Assembly: GCA_956465555.1 (NCBI GenBank)
Contig: OY101122.1
Span: forward strand, 2,243,001 to 2,307,000
Direction: 5' to 3'
DNA length: 64,000 nucleotides
From: Nitzschia sp. pyKryTriq1
Taxonomy: Eukaryota > Bacillariophyta > Bacillariophyceae > Bacillariales > Bacillariaceae
Made by a program: the position numbers and the translations under genes. Positions 24,194 through 35,623 of this stretch are shown piece after piece (position 1 is the stretch's first letter; the number at the start of each line of letters is the position of its first letter). The notes below the pieces were generated by a model that saw only the letters and a list, made by a program, of their open reading frames with translations, was not told where the DNA came from and searched no databases.

Positions 24194-25759
24194 CTTCTTC
24201 TTGTGTTGGTGTTGGTGTTTTTTTACTAATACGGAAGTGTGATGCTACGACAGCTTCTTCAGTACGGCGGGCGGTACTGCTGGTACTGCTGGTAGAGGAG
24301 GAGGATCGATAATGGAATGGAATGGAATGGAATGGAATGAACTATTTTAAGCCGCTACTAGCTAGTAGTACTGTAGCTCTCAATCTCATCCTTATCGTGA
24401 TGACACCAGCATGACCTCTACTACTACTACTGCTGCTACTACTCCTGTAGTAGCAGTAGTAGAGTAGACTGCATCAAGGAAGAATCAATCTTCATCGTGC
24501 GTACGCGTACGTACCTGCGAGCGGGTACAAGAATACTGTACCGGTACCAGGTACCGGTACGTAAAAAGATCTCACTTTGAACTTGGTCTTTTGGAGAGAT
24601 ACACAGTCGGTCCGTGATTGTCCGACGTCCGACTACGTTCGGACTTGAGGGGGACGACTTGACTGACGGACTAACTGACGAAGACTGACGACTGACGACT
24701 GACGACTCCTTCGACCTCGTTGCGTTGTTGACAAAGAAGGCGGTCGTGCGGTGCATGATGATGATTGTCTCTACCGGTACTGGTACCAGTACCTGGTACC
24801 TGTATTTTCTTCTTCTTGATGATGATGATGATTCCATGGTTATTCTCTAGTAGAGTAGAGAACAATCTGGTAGACGACTACCGGTAGTACACAGGTACCA
24901 GTATGATTGTTCTACGAGGAGTCGTACAGTAGTACCAGTAGCCACAGACAGACAGAAAGACTGACTGACTCAGTCGTCCGTTCATATTATTGTCATTCTC
25001 CAATAATTCCGTATTCCGTCGTCTCATCATCGGCCGCCATCTGCTCGCTCGCTCGCAGAAAGCATTCTTTGCGACATGAGTTATCGTATGGGAACGTGGT
25101 GGTGGGTGGGTGTGAAGGACAGACAAATCTAGCATTTCCTACCGTACAATACGTAGACTACAACTACCGGCAGTCCCCAACCGACTGACTGTGCCAATCA
25201 TCCGCTCCCCCATAAATCCCCGATATCTGAAATCGCGAAGATCTTTGATCTTCCCGAAGATGCGAACTCCGAATCTTACCCCCTACTGTAGTAACGGAAA
25301 GTTCATTACTTATTGTGAATTAGTTCTACTCATCACTCGGGGGTAAACAGAAAGCGAAGAAAGCCATACACATCATCCTGCACTACATACTGTACGGGTA
25401 CAAGTAGTACAGTACCGGCACGGTAGTAGCGCATCATGTGTTGTCGCCGTTCCTCGAGAATGATGATGCTGCTCTTTTCTGCTCGACCGACCGACCATGA
25501 GCCGCAAAATATTAGTACGACTTCCGACCTTATGCTGGTTGGTGTCGTTGGGATACTTGCAGTACTTTCTTGTATATTCATTCTCTTGACGACTACGAGT
25601 ACCCCTACTCCTCTCTACTAGTAGAGTATTAACTACCGTCTCTTCCTTCCTTCCTTCCTTCCTTCCTTCATCGTACCGAATCATCATCACCAATCTATCC
25701 AGCATCTTTGTGATATCTATCCAGCATCTTTGTGATATCTATATTCCGCATCCAGCATC
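24194..25759. other. Intergenic region, divergent promoters
   Basis: No supported gene. It contains an AATGG pentamer array (24311-24339) close to the start of the minus-strand gene, TGACGAC repeats at about 24680-24705, a TTCC run at about 25646-25668, and a tandem 22-bp duplication at 25695-25738 just upstream of the SDHA start. The region separates two divergent genes and so contains both promoters. Confidence 0.5.
25695..25738. repeat. 22-bp tandem duplication in the SDHA 5' leader
   Basis: Two perfect copies of a 22-bp unit starting CTATCCAGCATCTTTGTGAT, 20 bp upstream of the SDHA ATG. A third partial copy (CATCCAGCATCATG) overlaps the start codon region. Confidence 0.8.
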
Positions 25760-26092
25760 ATGTTGTCTAGCGCCTCTCGTCGCTTGGTCCAACGGTCCGT
25801 CACTGCTTGCACTTCCGCCCGTTCTCTTTCTACTACTACTACTACAAATATCAAGGGCGACTATACCATTGTCGATCATGAATACGATGCGGTAGTGGTC
25901 GGTTCCGGCGGAAGTGGCTTGCGAGCCGCCATGGGATTGAGCGAGGCGGGCTTTAAAACGGCCTGTGTCACCAAACTCTTTCCGACTCGTTCGCATACCG
26001 TGGCCGCCCAAGGTGGGATCAATGCGGCATTGGGTGAGTAATACTGATAATAATAATCATATTGTTCATGTTGTTGTTCATGTTCATGTTCA

Positions 26093-26136
<44 letters not shown>

Positions 26137-28119
26137 CTGTACTGTACTGTACTGTACTGTACTGTTCCATCGGAGTCGAGTCGAGGAGTATCAAGGATCG
26201 TTCTCTCACACAACGCCCATCCCACTTACTTTCATCCATCATACTGATAATCATTATACATATATATTACTCCTTCCCTTCCAGGCAACATGTCCAAGGA
26301 TGATTGGAGGTGGCACATGTACGATACGGTCAAGGGCAGTGATTGGTTGGGCGATCAGGATGCCATTCATTACATGTGTCGCGAGGCGCCCCAGGCCGTG
26401 ATTGAATTGGAATCCTTTGGCATGCCCTTTTCCCGCACCGAAGACGGCAAGATTTACCAGCGGGCCTTTGGGGGACAATCGCTCGAGTTTGGCAAGGGCG
26501 GGCAGGCCCATCGATGTGCGGCGGCGGCCGATCGGACCGGACATGCCATGCTCCATACCTTGTACGGGCGCTCCTTGGCCTTTGATACGACGTACTTTAT
26601 TGAATACTTTTGTTTGGATTTGCTCATGAGTGAGGACGGTACGACCTGTGTCGGGGTCATTGCCATGAATATGGAAGATGGAAGTTTGCATCGGATCCGG
26701 GCCAAAAATACCGTCCTGGCCACGGGAGGATATGGCCGGGCCTTTTTTTCCTGCACATCGGCCCATACCTGTACCGGAGATGGCAATGCCATGGCATTGC
26801 GCAAGGGATTTTCCAATCAGGACAATGAATTTGTCCAATTCCATCCGACGGGAATTTATGGTGCCGGGTGTCTCATGACGGAAGGATGTCGTGGAGAGGG
26901 CGGTATCTTGCGCAACAGCGAGGGAGAACGATTCATGGAACGATACGCACCGAGTGCCAAAGATTTGGCATCCCGGGATGTTGTCAGTCGGGCCATGACG
27001 GTCGAGATTCGGGAAGGACGAGGTGTCGGACCGAAAAAGGATCATGTACGTTTTTCGTAGTTTGGTATTGGTATTGGTATTGGTATTGTCGTTCTTGTTC
27101 TGGTTGTTCGTTCTTGTTGTGCGTTTGCCTTTTTTTATATTAAAACATGGACTCACTCACCCATCTTTCTTGTACTCTTCTTTACTCTACTCTTCTTCAC
27201 TACTCTACTTCTACTGTATTCCTTTTCACTCTACTCTTTATTATAGATCTACTTGCACTTGGATCATTTGCCGCCCGATCTATTGGCCGAGCGTTTGCCA
27301 GGAATTTCCGAAACGGCCGCCATCTTTGCCGGAGTCGATGTCACCAAGGAACCGATCCCCGTCTTGCCCACGGTCCATTACAACATGGGAGGTATCCCTA
27401 CCAACCATCATGGTCAAGTCTTGCATACCGAATTTGATGCCGCGACGGGAGCTTGGAAATCCGACACGGTCGTTCCAGGCCTATATGCCGCAGGAGAAGT
27501 CGCCAGTGCTTCCGTTCATGGAGCCAATCGTTTGGGTGCCAATTCCCTGTTGGATATTGTCGTCTTTGGACGTGCCTGTGCCCTTCAAATTGCACAAGAA
27601 CACAAGCCGGGCGATAAAATCGCTCCCATGGCGGAAGATGAGGGTATGGAATCGTTGGCCGATATGGATGCCATGCGATATGGCAATGGACAAATCCCCA
27701 CGGCCGACTTGCGAATGGAACTTCAAACGACCATGCAAGAACATGCGGCGGTGTATCGAACAAGTGATACATTGAAGGAAGGAAAGAAAATGGTCGATGA
27801 GATTGTTCACAAGTTCAATACCGATTGTAAGGTCACGGACAAGTCATTGATCTGGAATACCGATCTCGTCGAGACGTTGGAACTCAAGAATCTCATGGCC
27901 TGTGCCTCGACGACCATTACCGGTGCCGAAAATCGTACCGAAAGTCGAGGTGCGCATGCCCGAGAAGACTTTCCCGATCGGAACGACAAGGACTGGATGA
28001 AGCATACCCTGGCCTACTTTGATGGCTCCCGAACCACCTTGAATTACCGTCCCGTGCATTACTATACCTTGGATGAAAATGAATGCAAGGTTGTACCTCC
28101 AGTCGCTCGTGTGTATTAA
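25760..28119 (+). CDS. SDHA: Succinate dehydrogenase flavoprotein subunit (complex II), mitochondrial
   Basis: Exons 25760-26033, 26285-27045 and 27247-28119; 635 residues, normal for the family. Junctions restore [22 protein letters not shown] and [16 protein letters not shown]. The N terminus ([17 protein letters not shown]...) is a basic, Ser-rich mitochondrial presequence. Seen: dinucleotide fold [16 protein letters not shown], the flavinylation motif [15 protein letters not shown] (His79 expected to bind FAD covalently), [65 protein letters not shown], and the C-terminal [12 protein letters not shown] and [18 protein letters not shown]. It oxidises succinate to fumarate in the TCA cycle and passes electrons to the iron-sulfur subunit. 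Intron 1 contains TGTTGC and GTACT microsatellites. Confidence 0.97.
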
Positions 28120-28910
28120 GTATAAATATAATACTATCATTCATCATTCATCATTCATCATTCATCATGATCATCATCCATCAAAGTGATTGAGTGGATG
28201 GATGGGTGGATGGATGGATGGATGAGAACAAAAGGAAAATAGTTGAGGAGGGTATTCTTGCGTTTTCCCGCGAATGCCTTATAGTACAAGTTCAAAATAA
28301 TGATAAATAATAATAGTCTACTACGACCCAAATGTACCTACTAAGTCGTCGTCTACTAGTAGTAGTAGTAGTAGCTACTATTCTTGGGAGGCTTCTTCTT
28401 CTTCTTCTTCTTCTAAATACTTTAGAGCCCCTTTTCGTCAGCTTGCTGCTGATGGACTGCTGACTACTACATCATGGTCGTAGCCGGAGGACACTGTATG
28501 TACCGGAAATTCCCATCTACATGCACTTGCTGTACTTGTAACCCAAAGCGTGAGAAACGAAGCGACAATCAACATGTTCTAGGAGTACTGTACTACTACT
28601 ACTACTACTGTTCTTCGTGTGCTACTAGTACTCCTCCTAGCTAGCCCGCAAAGTGATGACGGACGAAAAAGGATAACGTTTCGATCATGATGTTTGTTGT
28701 AGTAGTACTGTACTACTGCAACTGCAACTGCAACTGCAACTACATGATCCTTGCTAACGAGTAGTTTTTCTTAATACGTTTATATTGATATTCTACTATA
28801 GCAGTAGAACAGTCACACAGTCACACAAACGGCAATCAGGACGATGATGATGATGATAATGATGAAAAGATGTTCTTGATGATGTTGATGAAAATCATGG
28901 TCGTCTTCTT
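28120..28910. other. Convergent intergenic spacer with simple repeats
   Basis: No gene. It holds CATCATTCAT runs (28137-28165), GGATGGATGGAT (28195-28222), CTTCTTCTTCTT (28397-28413) and CAACTG repeats (28718-28740), with CTAGTAG words between. It contains the 3' ends of SDHA and of the silaffin-like gene. Confidence 0.5.
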
Positions 28911-29593
28911 TTATCGCTGTTGTTGTTCGTCTTCCACGGGGTACTTTTGCTGCAATCGCAAATCCGTTGTCATCCTTCTTGATTTGATACTCGGCGCTTT
29001 GGTAGAGCTGACAGAGGGTGCCTTGGACGATTTGACACTGGGAGCTTTGGAGGATTTGACCGACGGAGCCTTGGACGACGACGATTTGATACTGGGAGCT
29101 TTGGTGGATTTGACCGACTTGGAGGACTTGGTAGATTTGATCGATGGTGCCTTGGAAGATTTGATCGATGGTGCCTTGGAAGATGAGGACTTGGACGACT
29201 TGGAAGATTTGATACTCGGCGCCTTGGTCGATTTGGATCTATCCTCCGATGAGGTCTTGGATTTTTTATCCTTTTTCAAACCTCGTTCCCTCTCCTCATC
29301 CTGTTCGTCACCGTCGTCGTGGTCGTGGTCGTCATCGTCGTGAAGAACGAAAGAATAAGAATAAGAAGTAACGTGAGTATGGTTGGTGCTATTGCGGCTA
29401 CTTGTTGTTGTTGCCGTGTTGTGTCCTCGTCGTACAGCCAATCACCAGCTTGAAATCGTCTTACCGTTTTTCTGTCTAGCCAAAAGATACTATCGGCACT
29501 CTCGGCCTGGTTCTTTGCGTATGACACTGGCGCCACAAGAACAATCGCTGCTAGGATGAAACACAAAATGTGAAATGTTCGAGAATGCGTCAT
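28911..29593 (-). CDS. Secreted Lys/Ser repeat protein, silaffin-like candidate
   Basis: Two exons in transcript order: 29593-29465 and 29300-28911 (GTAAGA donor, CAG acceptor, phase 0); 172 residues. Exon 1 encodes a clear signal peptide (FHILCFILAAIVLVAPVSYA) plus a short acidic stretch. Exon 2 encodes a Lys/Ser domain with eight KAPS units (KAPSIKSS, KAPSVKSS variants) spaced so that lysines fall in KxxK and KxxxxK patterns, ending in a short RRMTTDLRLQQKYP tail. Secretion plus alternating Lys and Ser is the signature of silaffins and related biosilica-associated proteins, where lysines carry polyamine modifications and serines are phosphorylated; that role is inferred. The acceptor choice is mine; an unspliced reading would break the link between signal peptide and repeat. 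Confidence 0.7.
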
Positions 29594-30369
29594 GATGATG
29601 ATGAAGCAGGTGCTGCTGTTGCTGGTGCGGTTATGAATGAAATACAAAAGGAGGTTGTCGACTTTTGCAAGTTTTGAAAGATAATGAGACTTTCAGAATG
29701 GAATGGTAAATTCTTCATCATCATCATCAATCCCAGATTGCAGGAATGTCGCCAAAGCTTTGCTCCAAACGACTCGAATGAGGAAATGTTGGCAAGGAAT
29801 CTGAGCAAAGGTCGAATTTGTGGCCAGTTCGCACGAGACGAGCTCGGCAGGCGAGATTTGTGGCGAGTCCACAAGACTGTTGCACGGGACTCGAAAAAAG
29901 ACTCCTTGGACTGCAAGATTGCAAGATTGAATATTCGGCTCCAGGGTTGTTGTGAAGCGGATCTTGAGAGTTCAAGATTCCTGATTCCTCTTGCAGAACA
30001 CAAGAACGGAATTCCGCCGCTCCGCTCCGTTTCTTCCAAGCATGACGTCAGCCGTGATCTTCCGCGTCTTTCCATGATGATGATTGATTGATTGATGTTC
30101 GAGAACTGTCACGTCTGTCCCTTGCTCGGAGCATCTTGAACCACGAAAGATCGCGGCTTTGGGACGATGGAGCGACTGCTTCAAGCTACGGTACGCCGGA
30201 ACGGCAATCTCGCCTTTTTTTCTCGTACGCAAGCAGCAAGCAAGAATGCAAGCAAGCAAGGGATCGCGATCGAAAATGAGATCGCCCCTCGCTCGTTCTA
30301 TCTTCCATTGTCGATACTATACTCTTTTGTTAGCCGCCAAACCTTTATCTACGTACAAATATTTCCAAC
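29594..30369. other. Divergent promoter region, silaffin-like / PsbW-like genes
   Basis: The 776 bp between divergent starts must hold both promoters. A perfect CRE-type palindrome TGACGTCA lies at 30043-30050. The 161-codon minus frame at 29590-30075 and the plus frame at 29684-30091 lie on opposite strands of the same DNA, lack recognisable features and are rejected. Confidence 0.5.
30043..30050. promoter_or_regulatory. CRE-like palindrome TGACGTCA
   Basis: A perfect bZIP-type site 320 bp upstream of the PsbW-like start and 450 bp upstream of the silaffin-like start. In diatoms TGACGT-type elements have been described as CO2/cAMP-responsive promoter elements; a function here is inference. 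Confidence 0.4.
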
Positions 30370-31131
30370 ATGATGAAGACTATCTTTGCCTTTCTTGCCC
30401 TTTTGGTTTCGGCTAACGCCTTCATGCCGGTCAACCAAGCTGCTGGTAGGTGCTTCTTCTTCTTCTTCTTCGTCTTTATGCTGCTGCTCTTCGTTTGCGC
30501 CGCTGTTGATCATGATGGCGGTTTCCGGAGTCTTGCGTACATACAGTACGGCTATAGTCTTCGAGGCCACTTGAACGGAGGACGCTGCCTTGTTTGTAGG
30601 CTGGTGCCTCCTCCTTTGGAAATGCCTCGGATAGATGATTCGTTTGATCAGCAGAGGCTGTTGCCTCGAGCGGGGGCGATCTTGACGATCCTCGACTAGT
30701 ATAGTAGGCTGATGGTTGATGGCCGTTGCTGACTTTTGACTTTGCAAATCTTGATTGAATCTTGCTGTTTCTCACATTCTTGTCGTCTCCTATGAACATC
30801 AACTACACACACACACACACACACACACATATGAATAGCTTTCGGTGTTCGCCAAGCCGCTGCTCCTCTCTCCATGGCCTTGAACTCCCTTCCCAAGAGC
30901 GGAATCATTGCCGGAATTGCCGGAGCCGTTCCTGCCATCCTTTCGAGTACGGCTGCCGTCGCCACGGAGGGAACTGGTGAATGGTTCGGAGTTGACGACC
31001 TTCGTCTGTTGGCTGTCTTGTTTGTTGTGCACTGGGCCATCTTGACCTTGTGGTTGCAACAGTTCGGAAAATACGATGAAGCCGAGGACTTTTTTGGAGA
31101 AATTGACTACACTGGAAACGGAAAGAAGTAA
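30370..31131 (+). CDS. psbW: PsbW-like photosystem II subunit, nuclear-encoded plastid precursor
   Basis: Exons 30370-30445 and 30839-31131 (GTAGGT donor, TGAATAG acceptor); 122 residues reading [19 protein letters not shown]. The N terminus is a signal peptide ([18 protein letters not shown]) ending in SANAF-MP, an ASAFAP-type site with the key Phe that directs proteins into complex plastids. A short transit region and a second hydrophobic segment ([21 protein letters not shown]) with an AVA cleavage site follow, as expected for a thylakoid transfer signal. The mature part, [16 protein letters not shown], then one membrane helix ([15 protein letters not shown]) and an acidic tail, resembles green-lineage PsbW (STEGTG..FG, one helix, acidic end). 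PsbW is a small PSII subunit. The intron is 393 nt with an AC microsatellite. Confidence 0.75.
30805..30829. repeat. (AC)n microsatellite in the PsbW-like intron
   Basis: About 12 AC dinucleotides ending 8 bp upstream of the acceptor AG, occupying the position of the usual polypyrimidine tract. Confidence 0.85.
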
Positions 31132-32270
31132 ACAAGTACTACAGTACAGTACCTTAACTACTTTACTGATGATTGATTCACTCCTTCCGACACCAGCAAT
31201 ATTGATATTGACTACTAGCCTGCGGTTTTCGTTGCTTGTTTGTTTTGTTTGTTAATCCAAAAGGACGGACGGACGAGCGATATAAACATGTAGACGAAGA
31301 CTGATTGATTGATTGATTAAAAACGAATAATAGAGAATGCTACTTTCGTTGTTCAGTAGTATGCATGCATTCATGAGTGGCACTTACAATAACGTTCTTG
31401 TTGGCGCTACTCGTCTACTGGAGCAGTAGTCGAAGCTAGTAGTGGTAGTAGTACTACCGTCCCTCTCTAGTAATGTACCGGTACCGGTAGAGATAGCCAT
31501 CACAACAATGAGCTTTTGTTGATTGCTTCATTCTCCTTTCATGTACAGTATGTATTCCTAGTACGAACTACGTTCATTCATTGATCGATCCCTCGCTCCC
31601 TCCCTCCCGAAGAAGAAGGCATGATGATGGTTCTTCGGGTAGACGAGGAGTACTGTCGTTTCAAAACTACTACCACCGAGACGACGAGGACCACGATTAC
31701 TCCTTCTTTGCTTCCGCACACAACAGCAGCAGTACTCTAGATTAGGTCTATTGAAGCTTCTTTTACTCCTCCTCTAGTTACTCTCAGTAGAGAGTGGTCG
31801 TGGTCGTCAAGTAGTATTACTACTAGTACTAGCTAGTATGATGATTTTTCTTCTTCTTGAAGCGATCATCCCCCCCGCCCCATCGTAATCGTCGTCGTCG
31901 TCTCTCAAAAGCAGAGGTCTTCGGTAGTGCAGACCTCGTGGACCATCGGTCTCGCACAGCACGCACCGGACGAAGAAAGAAAGAATGACGTCACTGCAAA
32001 AACTCTGACAGAGGAAAACGTAGGCCGGCCAGACGATTTACGAAATCCCAACTCCCGTAACAAAGCTTCGCACGCGCGCACTTACCAAAATGCTATCTAC
32101 ATTACTGAAGATTAGAGAATGGTCCGCCGTTGGGACACAACAGATTTTGAACCTTGGCGCGCGAGTGAGTCGGTTGTTCCGAAGCACATGCGTCCCAAGA
32201 CCATCTCATCCGTCCACCACTCCGCGCATAATTACATTATTTTATTGCCTTTGCATCACATAATTTGACC
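31132..32270. other. Intergenic region upstream of the large unknown gene
   Basis: No supported gene. It contains GATT tandem repeats (31301-31318), CTAG/ACCGGT words, and a perfect TGACGTCA palindrome at 31986-31993. The short plus frame at 31927-32115 spans that site and has no recognisable features. Confidence 0.5.
31986..31993. promoter_or_regulatory. CRE-like palindrome TGACGTCA
   Basis: Second perfect copy of the bZIP-type palindrome in the window, 278 bp upstream of the ATG at 32271. A regulatory role is inferred from the motif only. Confidence 0.35.
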
Positions 32271-35200
32271 ATGGTCGTCGCTACGCGCACAAGCCCTTGT
32301 CGCGACTGGACGACGAAGACGACGACGACAACTCAAAATCAGATGTCTCCCTTTTCTTCTTCTGATGATGTCGATGACATTCCCATGCTTCCCTCGGTTG
32401 TGAGTCAAGAAGATGAAGACGTCAATAATTCCAGCGAGGGCAGCAGCAGCAGCAGCAGCACCAGCAGTCCCGACAAAAAGCTCCAACAGCATCCGGTGGA
32501 AGAGGAGCCCTCCTTGCTCCCAAGTCGCACGAGTAGAACTGCTGCTGTTCCATCCTCCCCGCTTCGACGATCCCCTCGACGGCGCCGTTCATCATATCTG
32601 GATGCACCAGCTGTTAAAATGATGACTCCCAATACCACCACCGGTACAGCTAGCAGCAGCAGCAGAGGAGGAGGAGGAGGAGTTGGTTTGCTCCCGCTTC
32701 CGCCGCCTTCTTCATCCCGCAAACGCAATGGTCTCTTACCACCGCTGGCACCACCACCACCACCAACAACAACAACGATGACACCATCCAAAGTACAAGT
32801 AGTACCCACCGCATCCTCTACGACGCCTCTCAAAATCAATATTCCCAGTGTCCAAAAGAAGAATCATCATCATCATCATCATCCTCGTCGACCACCACCA
32901 CCTCCTCTCGAGGAGCCCATTTCCGATATTGGTATGGATATGGATATGAATGTACTAGTCGATGTTACCAACAAGACCGATCTCATCACACCGACCAATC
33001 ATACTAATACCAACAAGATGAATCAAAATGCGGCCTTCTTCTCGTCGTCTGCCTTTTTGAAGCCGCTGATTGGAAAGACACCCCTCAAAGAAGATGGTAC
33101 TCCGTTGGAACAGCGACAACCGAAGCCAATTTATATGGATTATCACCATGAGGATGACAACAATGCTGGCGGCGGCGACGACGAGGACCATGAGGATAAT
33201 GATGATGATGATGCTCGTGGTGTTGGCGTCGTGGATCATGTTGGAAACGAACAAGAGAATGAGTTATTACCTGGAGTCGTTGCGGCCATTCCTCCTACTT
33301 CTCCACTTGCTGCTGCTACTACTACAAATACTGCTGTTGGTATTCCAAAGTCGAGTCCGAAGAAAAGTGGTGCTTCTACGACCAGTACTCGTACTATTCG
33401 TAGTCCATTCGCAAGACCCACTCGCCGATGTCTGGACGACCCGCCAAATCAACAACAACATCAAACAGAAGAAGAAGAAGCTCGAACAGTCACAAAGTCT
33501 ACTACTACAACTACAACTACGAATATCATTACCGTTATTACATTGGATCAGCTACACAAACGAATGGAGTTGTTATTTCCTCAACTATTGTTGTTGGCGG
33601 AAGATCCAACAAAGTCGTCCATGATGGTACGTATCCAGTATACTGTATTGGCACTGGTATTGTACTGAGGGGAGTCACATTGTATGGTACTGAGTTGGAC
33701 TCGTGGTCAGTCCTTGCTTGACACATACCACATTCCACATACAACTTGCGTTCTTTCATCTCATCCTTTTCATTTCATCTCATTCTATTTTACTAGAACT
33801 GCGTGGCTCCGAGACTCTTTGCTTGTTATAGTCTCTACCATGATGCAGTTCTATCGAATAATAAGAGGAATGATACAACCAAACCATCCCCACGCAAACG
33901 ACCTCGTCGACAAGCCACTCATGGAAAAGAAGTCCTCGTTCCGCTCGAATCCATTCTACCGACACTTTCTGCCTTGGTCGACTTGGAATTGGAATTGTTG
34001 CAAGAACCCAAAATTGGTAGTGCCACGGCATCTACTACTACGTCTACTCAACTGCAAAATCAGTACCGTAGTAGTGGTCGAAAACGGATGGTTCATTTTT
34101 CTGCCTTTGATGGATCGGCTTTGCAACCACCTTCGGACGTCCTAGAAGATTCGCACGCTCATATTCACTCTGCCATGGAAGGTTTGAAACGTGTCATCGA
34201 GTCGGTAGATCTGCTACTCAAGAAACAACAAGACTCGGCAACTACTACTACTACTTCTATAGGTACAAGTGCCACCACCACCACCACCACTACTGCGCCT
34301 CGAAAACTCTTGCAAGAGTTGGTGGATTACTTGCAAGGACCCAACTTTTTGTTATTGGACCACCACATTGATGATGGCAGAGATGGTGCTGCTTCTGCTG
34401 GTGCTGGTCATCATGCGATTATCTGTGCACAAAGTCTTTCGACTCGATCCATGGAATTTCCCCAACCACGAGTTCAAAAGGCAGCTCTACGATATGCCTC
34501 CGATCTCCAACAGCTGGTGAACGACTCTTCATGCACTGGTAACCTCTCTTGGCACTGCCGATTGGCAGATACGGCCGCACAACTCGTCCGATATTGGTTG
34601 CGGACTGAACTCAATCCTGTTCCAGATCGAGCTCCTTGTACCAAGTATTCGAATGGTTGGAACAATCGAGTTTGCGATTTGGTCACGTTGCAAGTCGACA
34701 AGGAATCGTCATCCTTCAATACTTCCGTGGCTACTGCGGTCGATGATGGCTCCCTGAGTAGCTTGGTCAGTAATGCGGCCAGCCACATTTGTCACTACTT
34801 TGGAATAAACAACAACGGCAACGACACCGATGACGGCTGCTGCTGGCAAGCGTGGAAAAGTCATGTCGATGCGACTCCGAATGATTTTTTCGGATCCTCC
34901 GAATTGGCTCAAAAGGGAATCGCTCCATCGTCCTCCAATAGTCCTGGAGGCAGCAGCAGCAGCAGCAGCAATAAGAATCATCGAAGAAGAAAGTCGGGAC
35001 CCGTTCTCAGAGAATGGACTCCTGCCGATTGGCATCAAGTGGCGCATCAAGTCGAAGTGGCAACTGGCTTCTTGGCTGCCGTCAACGGTGCCAAATTCTT
35101 GTACGAACTACTCACGATTGTCGTCCAGTTTCCCGAATTTCAACGTTCGTGGCAAAAGACCATTCAAGCGTCGGCCCAGGCGTTGACTTTGGTAGCCGAT

Positions 35201-35557
35201 AGTTTACAAGAACAAGACGTCCATCTCTTGTTGCTACGTTTCTCGCCCACGACGCTCCTCCAACAATTGCCCGTCTTGATTCATTGGCCACGCAAACAAG
35301 CGTGTGAAGACTTTTTACGTCACGTTCCTCGTTTCTTTTTATTTGGAAGTAATAACAATGCCAATAACAGCAACAATAACAACAACAATGCGACGACGAG
35401 ACGCAAACGAGCCTATCAACCCCATGTCGGATGGTTGGAACATTCCTTTGAAATGGCCATTTCCAAAGTGGCCTTTCCTAGTGTTCTTCTTGCCGAACAT
35501 GATGAGGACGACGACGATGAGGAGGAGGAGTCTACTACTATTACTACTACGGAATAG
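32271..35557 (+). CDS. Large protein of unknown function with helical C-terminal half
   Basis: Exons 32271-33626 and 33797-35557 joined in phase 0 (ATG-GTACGT donor, TTTTACTAG acceptor), giving 1038 residues and a junction SSMM-NCVAPRLFACYSLYHDAV. The start ATG is in CCATGG context. The N-terminal 420 residues are disordered: basic Ser/Pro stretches (SPLRRSPRRRRSSYL, SPFARPTRR), poly-Pro, a His8 run and acidic Asp runs. The remainder looks folded and helical: LDQLHKRMELLFPQLLLL, VPLESILPTLSALVDLELELL, YASDLQQLVNDS, LADTAAQLVRYWL, DWHQVAHQVEVATGFLAA, LYELLTIVVQFPEFQRSW. KRPRRQ and RRRR are possible nuclear signals. I do not recognise the family; candidates would be chromosome- or cell-cycle-associated helical proteins, which is a guess. 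Confidence 0.75.
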
Positions 35558-35623
35558 AATCATAAGAATTATTCTTTACAGTCAAATCTACTAATAGTAG
35601 TAGCTCTAGTAGTAGAGTAGTTT

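Noticed and set aside
29590-30075. 161-codon minus-strand frame between the silaffin-like and PsbW-like genes
   Set aside because: No domain; an equally long plus-strand frame covers the same DNA, and the region must hold two promoters.
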